Source: an uncultured Senegalimassilia sp. (lineage in GTDB: Bacteria > Actinomycetota > Coriobacteriia > Coriobacteriales > Eggerthellaceae). Taken from it: 27,377 bases of DNA. Both the position numbers and the translations under genes were made by a program. The first letter of the stretch is position 1; each line of letters starts with the position of its first letter. The notes under the pieces are model-generated. The model made no database searches, was not told the DNA's origin, and saw nothing but the letters and a program-made list of their open reading frames with translations. The stretch is taken from the NCBI GenBank assembly GCA_937925385.1, contig CALEWN010000349.1:1-27377 (forward strand), read 5' to 3'. Of the stretch, positions 8,561 to 14,970 are shown piece after piece.

Positions 8561-9094
8561 ATGAGGATTTGCGTGTTCGGCTCGTCAAGCCGAGATTTGG
8601 ATGCGATGTACATCGATGCCGCTTACGAGCTGGGACGCACGTTGGGCGAGCATGGGCACGGCCTGGTGTTCGGCGGTTACGACGTGGGCCTGATGGGCGC
8701 GGTCGCGCACGGCGTGGGCGATGCGGGCGGCAGCGTCATAGGCGTCGTCACCGAGGGCCTGAACAAGAAGGGCCGCCCCGTGTACCCGTGCACCGAGCTG
8801 ATCTGCGAATCCGACCTGGCCACCCGCAAGACGCGCATGACCTCGCTGGCCGACGCCTTCGTCACCTTGCCCGGCGGTCTGGGCACGTTCGACGAGTTCT
8901 TCGACATCGTCTCCCAGGTGAAGGCCGGCGAGCTGGACGCGAAGAGCGCTATCCTGAACGTGGGCGGCTATTTCGATCCGCTGGTCGAGATGCTCGACCG
9001 TGCCACGGCCACGGGCCTCAACTCCACCGACTGGCGCAGTAACTGCGGCGTGTTCGACGCCCCCGAGCCGCTGGCGGCGTGGCTGGAAGTGTAA
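8561..9094 (+). CDS. LOG-family protein (TIGR00730), likely nucleotide 5'-monophosphate phosphoribohydrolase
   Basis: The protein has 177 residues, the usual size of bacterial LOG (lonely guy) proteins with a Rossmann-like fold. The signature PGGLGTFDE is present in full, as is an upstream ATRKTRM stretch whose Arg is also conserved in the family. Characterised members cleave N6-modified adenosine monophosphates (cytokinin ribotides) to free base and ribose 5-phosphate; many bacterial members have unknown substrates, so the physiological role is open. The start is ATG 8561 with an AAGGGGG ribosome site 6 bases before it. The gene is divergent from the fhaA operon and is followed by groEL, which has its own operator, so it is probably transcribed alone. 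Confidence 0.88.
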   Translation: MRICVFGSSSRDLDAMYIDAAYELGRTLGEHGHGLVFGGYDVGLMGAVAHGVGDAGGSVIGVVTEGLNKKGRPVYPCTELICESDLATRKTRMTSLADAFVTLPGGLGTFDEFFDIVSQVKAGELDAKSAILNVGGYFDPLVEMLDRATATGLNSTDWRSNCGVFDAPEPLAAWLEV

Positions 9095-9103
9095 ATAGGT
9101 AAC

Positions 9104-9119
9104 GAAACGCTTCCGTTTC
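9104..9119 (+). terminator. Small hairpin after the LOG gene
   Basis: GAAACG (9104-9109) and CGTTTC (9114-9119) form a perfect 6-bp stem with a 4-nt loop 10 bases after the stop codon. No clear T-run follows, so it is at best a weak terminator. Confidence 0.3.
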
Positions 9120-9139
9120 CCATAAATACCCGCCTGCAT

Positions 9140-9166
9140 CTAGCACTCGTGGGCAAAGAGTGCTAA
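9140..9166 (+). promoter_or_regulatory. CIRCE operator (HrcA binding site) upstream of groEL
   Basis: The left arm CTAGCACTC and right arm GAGTGCTAA flank a 9-nt spacer. Against the CIRCE consensus, TTAGCACTC-N9-GAGTGCTAA, only the first base differs. It lies 54 bases before the groEL ATG. CIRCE is the known site of the heat-shock repressor HrcA; hrcA itself is not in the window. Confidence 0.93.
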
Positions 9167-9220
9167 CTTTCTTTGGTAGCAAATATTGTTATGCACGTGC
9201 TCAAGGAAGGGGCTCATAGC

Positions 9221-10819
9221 ATGGCTAAGGAAATCGCATACGACAACGAGACGCGCGAGAAGCTTGCGACCGGTGTGGCGAAGCTGGCCGACGCGGTGCG
9301 CGTGACCATCGGCCCGAAGGGCCGCTACGTCGGCATCACCAAGAAGGGCGAGCGTCATCCCAACGTCTCCAACGACGGCGCTACCGTTGCCGCTCATGTG
9401 GGCGCATACGACCATGTGGAGAAGATGGGCCTGCAGGTGGTCCGCGAGGCCGCAACCGCCGCGAACAACGAGGCCGGCGACGGCACTTCCACGGCAACGC
9501 TGCTTGCCGACGCCATCGTGCGCGAGGGCGTGCGCTACGTTACCGCCGGCAACGACCCGCTGGCGCTGCGCCGCGGCATCCAGAAGGCCGCCGACGTTGC
9601 ATCCGACGAGCTGCTGAAGGCCGCCACGCAGGTGACCACGCGCGAGCAGATGGCCGAGATCGCCACCGTTTCCTCGGGCGATCCCGAGATCGGCGCGAAG
9701 ATCGCCGAGGCCCTGGACGAGATCGGCCAGGATGGCGTCATCTCCGTTGAGAAGTCCACCAAGTTCGGCATCGGCCTGGAGATCAAGAAGGGCATGCTGT
9801 TCGACCGCGGCTTCATCTCCCCGTACATGGCCGACGACATGGGCTCTATGACCGGCGAGCTGGAGCAGCCCTACATCCTGATCACCGACCAGCGCCTGGC
9901 CGACAACTTCAAGGACGTCGTGCCCGTGCTGGAGGAAGTCATGCAGTCCGGTCACCCGCTGCTCATCGTGGCAGACGACGTGCGCGGCGAATCCATGAAC
10001 TCCCTGCTGATGAACCGCCAGAAGGGCACGCTCATCAGCGCAGCCGTCATGTGCCCCGGCGCCGAGGAACGCCGCAAGGCCGAGCTGGAGGACATGGCCA
10101 TCCTCACCGGCGGCGAGGTCATTTCCCCCGAGCGCGGCCTGTCGCTGTCCGACGCCAGGAAGAGCATGCTCGGCCGCGCCGCAAGCGTGCAGATCACGAA
10201 GAACCGCACGCTCATCATCGGCGGCAAGGGCAAGCCCGAGGCTATCGAGAAGCGCTGCGAGGCCATCCGCAACGAGCTGAAGACCCCGCATTCCGACTAC
10301 GAGCTGGACGTTCTGCGCGAGCGTCTGGCGAAGCTGTCCGGCGGTATCGCCGTCATGAGCGTCGGCGCTGCAACCGAGACCGAGATGAACGAGATTCGCA
10401 GCCGTATCCAGGACGCCCTGCGCGCAACGCGCTCGGCTGCAAGCCAGGGCCTGCTGGCAGGCGGTGGCGTTGCCCTGATCCAGGCGTCCAAGGTGCTTGA
10501 TCAGGTGGAAGTCGCCAACGATGAGGAGCGCTTCGGTGTGGACATCCTGCGCAAGGCGCTCGAGGAGCCCATGCGCGCGCTGTGCAGCAACGCCGGCTAT
10601 AACGGCGACGTCGAGGTTGCCAAAGCGCTTGAGGCGCAGCCTGGCTTCGGCCTGGATTGCGAGACCGGCAAGTATGGCGACATGATTGCCATGGGCGTTG
10701 CCGATCCGGCCAAGGTCACCGTCACGGCCCTGCAGGCCGCTGCCTCCGTTGCTTCGCTCATCCTTATCACCAACTGCAGCATCACCGAGGCTGACAAGAA
10801 GGACGAGGAAGAGAAGTAA
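9221..10819 (+). CDS. groEL: Chaperonin GroEL (Hsp60), divergent form without the GGM tail
   Basis: The 532-residue protein covers a whole chaperonin subunit, a 14-mer ring that refolds proteins with GroES and ATP. ATP-binding and catalytic motifs are kept: TIGPKGRYVG, SNDGATVA (Asp for D52), GDGTSTATLLA (Asp for D87) and IQDALRATR with AGGGVAL (Asp for D398). Several family-standard segments differ: HVGAYDHVEKMGLQ replaces the usual KEIELEDPxENMGA, the apical PGFGDRRK reads PGAEERRK, and the C-terminus ends in DEEEK instead of a Gly-Gly-Met tail. ATG 9221 follows AAGGAAGGGG; an in-frame upstream ATG lacks such a site. No groES is adjacent. CIRCE control implies heat-shock induction. It could be a second, specialised GroEL or the only copy in this lineage. 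Confidence 0.93.
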   Translation: MAKEIAYDNETREKLATGVAKLADAVRVTIGPKGRYVGITKKGERHPNVSNDGATVAAHVGAYDHVEKMGLQVVREAATAANNEAGDGTSTATLLADAIVREGVRYVTAGNDPLALRRGIQKAADVASDELLKAATQVTTREQMAEIATVSSGDPEIGAKIAEALDEIGQDGVISVEKSTKFGIGLEIKKGMLFDRGFISPYMADDMGSMTGELEQPYILITDQRLADNFKDVVPVLEEVMQSGHPLLIVADDVRGESMNSLLMNRQKGTLISAAVMCPGAEERRKAELEDMAILTGGEVISPERGLSLSDARKSMLGRAASVQITKNRTLIIGGKGKPEAIEKRCEAIRNELKTPHSDYELDVLRERLAKLSGGIAVMSVGAATETEMNEIRSRIQDALRATRSAASQGLLAGGGVALIQASKVLDQVEVANDEERFGVDILRKALEEPMRALCSNAGYNGDVEVAKALEAQPGFGLDCETGKYGDMIAMGVADPAKVTVTALQAAASVASLILITNCSITEADKKDEEEK

Positions 10820-10867
10820 CAGTCGCGCAAGCAACTGCCGCGCTGACTGGGGAAGCAGCTCCCCAAC

Positions 10868-10885
10868 GCGAAGCTTCGGCTTCGC
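10868..10885 (+). terminator. Hairpin after groEL
   Basis: GCGAAGC (10868-10874) and GCTTCGC (10879-10885) form a perfect 7-bp stem with a TTCG tetraloop. A GGGG/CCCC pair just upstream (10850-10864) could form another. Only a short T-run follows, so this probably stabilises the 3' end together with the stronger terminator at 10914. Confidence 0.45.
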
Positions 10886-10913
10886 CAGCCCCTTTCAATA
10901 GAGCACGCTAAAC

Positions 10914-10941
10914 GGGAGTCCCGCAGGGGGCTCCCATTTTT
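10914..10941 (+). terminator. Rho-independent terminator after groEL
   Basis: GGGAG(T)CCC (10914-10922) pairs with GGG(GG)CTCCC (10926-10935) and is followed by ATTTTT. The T-run runs directly into the first palindrome of the operator array, so the groEL unit is separated from the fic unit here. Confidence 0.75.
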
Positions 10942-10964
10942 ATACGGAACGCGAAATCGTATAA
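10940..10964 (+). promoter_or_regulatory. Operator 1 of the fic array
   Basis: TTATACG (10940-10946), 11 nt, CGTATAA (10958-10964). The palindrome extends one more T/A pair on each side. Its left arm overlaps the T-run of the groEL terminator. Confidence 0.85.
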
Positions 10965-10990
10965 AGAAGCGCTCGAAAACGCGCGCTAAA

Positions 10991-11016
10991 TTATACGAAT
11001 CCCGGAAATCGTATAA
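10991..11016 (+). promoter_or_regulatory. Operator 2 of the fic array
   Basis: TTATACG (10991-10997), 12 nt, CGTATAA (11010-11016). It is the only copy with a 12-nt inner spacer; the flanking 26-bp intervals are unchanged. Confidence 0.85.
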
Positions 11017-11042
11017 AGTAAATGGGATCCCAGGCCCCTTCT

Positions 11043-11067
11043 TTATACGAATCGCGAAAACGTATAA
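11043..11067 (+). promoter_or_regulatory. Operator 3 of the fic array
   Basis: TTATACG (11043-11049), 11 nt, CGTATAA (11061-11067). This is the most symmetrical copy: the arms extend to CTTTATACG and CGTATAAAG. Confidence 0.85.
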
Positions 11068-11093
11068 AGTTCAAACTGAAAGAAGTTGGAACG

Positions 11094-11118
11094 TTATACG
11101 GATTGCCAAAACGTATAA
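11094..11118 (+). promoter_or_regulatory. Operator 4 of the fic array, proximal to the start codon
   Basis: TTATACG (11094-11100), 11 nt, CGTATAA (11112-11118); the arms extend to GTTATACG and CGTATAAC. It sits 8 bases before the ribosome site of fic, where a bound protein would block transcription initiation or early elongation. Confidence 0.85.
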
Positions 11119-11139
11119 CTTGAACCGAAGGGGGCGCGC

Positions 11140-12396
11140 GTGGATTACAAGGAGCTCGCGAAGGTCTTCTATATGGACTCCTCGAGCAATCGCGAGGCTA
11201 ACCTCGCCGCAGAGGAAGCGCGCCGTCGCAGTTCGGTCGGGACGTTCCGGCTTGGCTATGAGACTAAGGCGGGTGAGCTGTTCCTTGCCGTTCCGAAAGA
11301 GCTATCGACCCTTACCGAGCAGGTGCTGCGCACGGAGCGTAAGGTTACGGCGCTGCTGAACGGGATGAACCTGCTTGCTGCGAATGCCGTTTTGCGAGGG
11401 CTGGTCTTCGACGAGGTCGTATTCACGAACGCTATCGAGGGTATTCGTAGCACGCGTCGTCAAATCAAAGACGCGTTGGAGTCGGTGTCGAACGATGCTT
11501 CTCGGCGTCGTTTCAAGGAGCTTGCCCTTCTGTATATGGATATCGCTTCTGGCAAGGCGGAGGAGCCGACAACGCCGGAAGGGGTTCGTGCGATCTACGA
11601 CAGAGTGATGGACGGGGAACTTGACGACGCGCATGTTCCTGATGGCCGGCTTTTCCGCAAGGACGGCGTCGATGTTATCGCGGGAGGGGTGAATGTAATC
11701 CATCGGGGTTTGGAACCCGAGGAGAAGATCGTCGAGGCCGTGACATCGATGCTTGCGCTGGTTGAAGACGAGGGACTTCCGTCACTGTATGCGGCGTTGG
11801 CCTCGCATTATCTGTTCGAATATGCTCACCCGTTCTATGACGGCAACGGTCGAACGGGAAGGTACCTGTGTTCGTTGATGCTGGACAGGTCGCTGTCGAA
11901 GCCGACGGTTTTGTCCCTTTCCCGGGTGATTTTGGAGCATCGCGATCAGTATTACAAAGCTTTTCGTAGCGTTGAGAATCCGATGAACAAGGGTGAGCTG
12001 ACGTTTTTCGTGATGGAGATGATGAACCTTGTGCGGAAGGCTCAATTGGACGTTATCGATCGATTGGATTGCGCTTGGAGGCGGCAGGGCGAGCTTCGCG
12101 AATTGATGGATGACGCCATCGAGCGCATAGGCCTCAAGAAGAAGCAGGAGCAGGGAATCGTGTTCATGCTCATGCAGTATGAGACGTTCGGGATGTTCGG
12201 CGATGCGAGCGTCGAGGAGGTTGCCGACTATTTAAAGGTGGGGACGCAGGCGGCTCGAAAGCATTTGCGTGCGCTTGAGGACAAGGGCATTGCGGTGAAA
12301 GTCAATCAGCGTAAGCCTGTGACGTTCGGGCTCACGCAGCAGTTCAAGGACGAGTTTGGGGTAGTGCCGGTGGTTTGGCGCAATCCTTTCGAGTAG
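11140..12396 (+). CDS. Fic-domain AMP-transferase, class II, with C-terminal winged helix
   Basis: Fic enzymes usually transfer AMP from ATP to hydroxyl side chains of target proteins. Over 418 residues, an N-terminal Fic_N-type region holds the auto-inhibitory motif TNAIEG (96-101; Glu100 is the inhibitory glutamate), which makes this a class II Fic. The core follows, with the complete active-site loop HPFYDGNGRTGR (230-241; catalytic His230). The C-terminal ~85 residues look like a winged helix (VEEVADYLKVGTQAARKHLRALEDKGI), so the protein may bind DNA. The GTG start at 11140 follows GAAGGGGG. SRAP starts 9 bases after its stop. The four-palindrome array directly upstream makes autoregulation likely. 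Many chromosomal Fic-wHTH proteins are unstudied and the target is unknown. Confidence 0.92.
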   Translation: MDYKELAKVFYMDSSSNREANLAAEEARRRSSVGTFRLGYETKAGELFLAVPKELSTLTEQVLRTERKVTALLNGMNLLAANAVLRGLVFDEVVFTNAIEGIRSTRRQIKDALESVSNDASRRRFKELALLYMDIASGKAEEPTTPEGVRAIYDRVMDGELDDAHVPDGRLFRKDGVDVIAGGVNVIHRGLEPEEKIVEAVTSMLALVEDEGLPSLYAALASHYLFEYAHPFYDGNGRTGRYLCSLMLDRSLSKPTVLSLSRVILEHRDQYYKAFRSVENPMNKGELTFFVMEMMNLVRKAQLDVIDRLDCAWRRQGELRELMDDAIERIGLKKKQEQGIVFMLMQYETFGMFGDASVEEVADYLKVGTQAARKHLRALEDKGIAVKVNQRKPVTFGLTQQFKDEFGVVPVVWRNPFE

Positions 12397-12405
12397 GGGT
12401 TCGTC

Positions 12406-13110
12406 GTGTGCAGAAGGTTCACGGTCGTTACGTGGGATGAGATCGCGGAAGTCGTGCGCGAGTTGCAGGCGGATTCGCCCGTGAACGCGCAACCCGATTG
12501 GCCTGCGCGTCCGATGGCTGGCGAAGGCGCTTCGGCGCAGGTTGAGTCGGGCGAGGATGCGTTCCCTGGCGCAGGCGTTGACGTGATTGTTCGCAGGCCG
12601 GAAAGCCAGCTGGTCGTTGAGTGCTTGAACTGGGGATTTCCCGTTGAATGGCAACAACGTCCCGTGTACAACACGCGCTTGGAAACGGCGATGGGGCCGA
12701 ACCCGGGCATGTGGGAACAACCGATTGCGCAGGGTCGCGGCGTAGTGGTGACTGGCGGTTTCTTCGAGACACATGCAACCCAAACGGTGCGCAGCCCGAA
12801 AACGGGGCGGAAGATCAAGCAGCAGTATCGTTTCGAAAGCGGTGGAGGCACGCCGCTGCTGCTGGCAACGGTATGCGGGCAAGGTTGCTTTTCGGTAGTG
12901 ACCACGCGCCCGAACGCCAACGTTGCGCCCGTGCACAACCGCATGCCCCTGGCGCTAACGCTCACCGAGGCACGTTGGTGGCTGCGCGCACCATGGCCCA
13001 GCCTGGTAGCCAACTGGCAAAAGCTAGCAAATCGCGAAGGGTTCGCGCTAACGGCCACCCCGGAGCAACCGCCAGCCCCGGTAACGTTCGGGCAGGGGAC
13101 GTTGTTTTAA
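12406..13110 (+). CDS. SRAP-domain protein (SOS response-associated peptidase, HMCES/YedK family)
   Basis: SRAP proteins bind abasic sites in single-stranded DNA and cross-link to them through the N-terminal cysteine, which shields the lesion. The 234 residues carry the catalytic set: Cys2 right after the initiator, Asn89 in YNTRLETA (usual NARAET), Glu121 in GFFETHA (usual GFYEW) and His177 in HNRMPL (usual HDRMP). The departures at the GFYEW and HDRMP motifs make it a divergent member, but all four key residues are present. The GTG start at 12406 has a TAGGGG site made partly of the fic stop region, and the 9-base gap indicates one operon with fic and shared control by the palindrome array. 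Confidence 0.9.
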   Translation: MCRRFTVVTWDEIAEVVRELQADSPVNAQPDWPARPMAGEGASAQVESGEDAFPGAGVDVIVRRPESQLVVECLNWGFPVEWQQRPVYNTRLETAMGPNPGMWEQPIAQGRGVVVTGGFFETHATQTVRSPKTGRKIKQQYRFESGGGTPLLLATVCGQGCFSVVTTRPNANVAPVHNRMPLALTLTEARWWLRAPWPSLVANWQKLANREGFALTATPEQPPAPVTFGQGTLF

Positions 13111-13327
13111 GACGCGAATGCGACAATGCAATCGAAGGAATATGCACTGAGACAGTTGGCATGGAAGCGGGAATAATAGCGTGCAGCCGTTAGCAAAGCC
13201 TAACCGTTCGTTTGTGAAATCGTATCGACGGCATTGAACTATGCTTTGGCCGGAGAAGGCAAATACATGTTGTTTGCTACGATAGATGAGGCATATGTAG
13301 TTGCGGTTTGAGCGAGTGGAGATAGAG

Positions 13328-14824
13328 ATGGGGATTTCGAATCCTAGCACATCAGTTTGCGGCGATTATTCAACTCCTGCGTCGATTGCATCGCGTGCTT
13401 CGGCTCTCGAGGGGAAAACCTTCCAAGACATTCTGGATATGGGCATTTATCCGCCTGATGGGGCAACGCGCGATTACGATAATCGCAACTACAAAGGCGG
13501 AATGGGCACCCTCGTTGAAGAGCGCTTCTTTGGGTATAAAGCGAATAGCGAGCACGATGCCGACTTTCCCGAGGCTGGCGTTGAGCTTAAGGTTACATGC
13601 TTTGATGAAAAGAAGAACGGTGATTATTCAGCTGGTGAGCGCCTTGTCGTTTCGATGATTCCCTACGACCAGCCTGTGCAGCTGGAATTCGATGATGCCG
13701 TTGTTGCGCGAAAATGTAAGCGGATGATGTTGGTGTATTACCAGCGCGACAAAGCGATTGACCCGTATCAGCAGCAAATTCACTATGCGAAGCTATTCGA
13801 AATCCCTGAGAACGACCTGAAAATCATCCGCGATGATTACCGTACGATCGCATCGCTGGTTCAAGAAGGGAAGGCTGATCAACTAAGCGAAAGCCTGACC
13901 ATGTATCTTGGCGCCTGCACAAAGGGGTCTACGGCGGCTGGAAGTCGGGTCGCGCAATACTATGCGCCGGGCGGGCCGAAGGCGAAAAAACGAGCGTTTT
14001 GCCTTAAGCGGCAATACATGGATTACGTGCTGCATCACTACCTCATGAACGAAAGCGAAGACGTTGATTGCATTATCAAAGGCGATGCTCCTGCAACTCA
14101 AACGTTTGAGGAGTACGTGCTGTCTCTAATCAAGCCGCATATTGGAAAAACCGACCGAGAGCTTTGCGAGGAATTTGGCCTGAAATACAGGGGGGATAAA
14201 GGCCAGTGGTCAGCCTTGGCGTATACCATGCTAGGGGTCAGGGGTGAAAAGGCTCAGGAATTTGAAAAGGCGAATATCTCGGTTCGTACCGTTCGCCTTG
14301 AATCCAACGCAGGGATAAGGGAAAACCTGTCTTTGAATACGTTCAAGTTCCTTGATTTGGTTGAAGAGGAGTGGGAAGACTCCGCGCTGTTCGAATACCT
14401 TGAACAGACACGGTTTTTCTTCGTTGCCTTTAGGAAAGAGAATGGCTGTTCTCGCCTGGAAGAAGCAAAGTTCTGGTCGATGCCGTCAATAGACTTGGAT
14501 GGCCCCGTCCAGGAATGCTGGCGGAAAACGAAGGACGTTATTCAAGAAGGCGTGCGTTTTAACGTGAAGAAGCAGAAGGACGGTTCGATACGTGTCGAGA
14601 ACAATCTTCCGGGTTCGAAGGATAACCCGGTTGCGCACGTGCGTCCGCATGCAAATAAAGCAGCATATCGCTTTGCTGACGGGAGCGAATCTGGAAATGT
14701 CGAAAGGGATGCTTACCCGCTTCCTGATGGACGCATGATGACGAAGCAAAGCTTCTGGTTGAATAATACCTATGTCTATAGCGCGCTGCTTCATTACGAC
14801 GAGAATGGTTTAGGCGAATCGTAG
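13328..14824 (+). CDS. Type II restriction endonuclease, Sau3AI/MutH-like
   Basis: The 498-residue protein is about the size of Sau3AI, which cuts at GATC. The N-terminal MutH-like catalytic core is visible: YKGGMGTLVEERFFGY, then DFPEAGVELKVT. Glu65, Asp79, Glu86 and Lys88 have exactly the spacing of the MutH active site (E56, D70, E77, K79). In Sau3AI the C-terminal half is a second, inactive MutH-like domain used for effector-site binding; the length here fits that layout, but I cannot confirm it by eye. I chose ATG 13328, preceded by GGAGATAG; a TTG at 13301 would add 9 residues. Base composition is about 47-52% GC in sampled lines against roughly 65-70% in neighbours, which suggests recent transfer. 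It pairs with the methyltransferase at 14971. Confidence 0.88.
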   Translation: MGISNPSTSVCGDYSTPASIASRASALEGKTFQDILDMGIYPPDGATRDYDNRNYKGGMGTLVEERFFGYKANSEHDADFPEAGVELKVTCFDEKKNGDYSAGERLVVSMIPYDQPVQLEFDDAVVARKCKRMMLVYYQRDKAIDPYQQQIHYAKLFEIPENDLKIIRDDYRTIASLVQEGKADQLSESLTMYLGACTKGSTAAGSRVAQYYAPGGPKAKKRAFCLKRQYMDYVLHHYLMNESEDVDCIIKGDAPATQTFEEYVLSLIKPHIGKTDRELCEEFGLKYRGDKGQWSALAYTMLGVRGEKAQEFEKANISVRTVRLESNAGIRENLSLNTFKFLDLVEEEWEDSALFEYLEQTRFFFVAFRKENGCSRLEEAKFWSMPSIDLDGPVQECWRKTKDVIQEGVRFNVKKQKDGSIRVENNLPGSKDNPVAHVRPHANKAAYRFADGSESGNVERDAYPLPDGRMMTKQSFWLNNTYVYSALLHYDENGLGES

Positions 14825-14878
14825 TCTATGCGCGTGCGCTGACTTACGGATTTTGGCGAAAAAAGCTCGGGCTAAGAG

Positions 14879-14943
14879 TTGACTTTTAGGCCTGGATCAT
14901 CGATCCTAGATAAGTTCGATTTTCGCAGGCCTAGAAGGCCTAG
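14879..14943 (+). promoter_or_regulatory. Leader of the methyltransferase gene with GATC palindrome and AGGCCT repeats
   Basis: TTGACT at 14879-14884 is a good -35 hexamer; a matching -10 is unclear (GATCCT at 17 nt, TAGATA at 22 nt). Between them lies the palindrome GGATC-ATC-GATCC (14894-14906) with two GATC sites at 14895-14898 and 14902-14905. AGGCCT occurs three times (14888, 14927, 14936), the last two within the direct repeat AGGCCTAG. The region separates R and M genes, so the methyltransferase probably has its own promoter. Confidence 0.45.
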
Positions 14944-14970
14944 CTTCTTTCACAGATAAAGGATGGGTAA

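Larger units (their letters stand above)
10940..11118 (+). repeat. Array of four regularly spaced palindromic operators upstream of fic
   Basis: Four copies of the inverted repeat TTATACG-N11/12-CGTATAA start at 10940, 10991, 11043 and 11094. All eight 7-nt half-sites are identical. The inner spacers are 11, 12, 11 and 11 nt and similar to each other (a GAAAW-like stretch before the right arm, less so in copy 4). The sequences between copies are exactly 26 bp each and unrelated. Centre-to-centre distance is therefore 51-52 bp, close to five helical turns, which would place all sites on one face of DNA. The array ends 21 bases before the fic start. Regulation of fic-SRAP by cooperative binding is inferred; the winged helix of the Fic protein itself is the nearest candidate binder. 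Confidence 0.9.

Noticed and set aside
9140..10834. Long open frame on the strand opposite groEL, and similar ones opposite the SEDS-PBP and molybdoenzyme genes
   Set aside because: Long antisense frames are expected in high-GC coding DNA; their translations are His/Gly/Val/Arg-rich without recognisable domains.
10940..11118. CRISPR-like look of the array (25-bp repeats, 26-bp spacers)
   Set aside because: Only four units, repeat interiors vary, each repeat is a palindrome with conserved ends only, there are no cas genes, and the array abuts a start codon. Operators explain it better.
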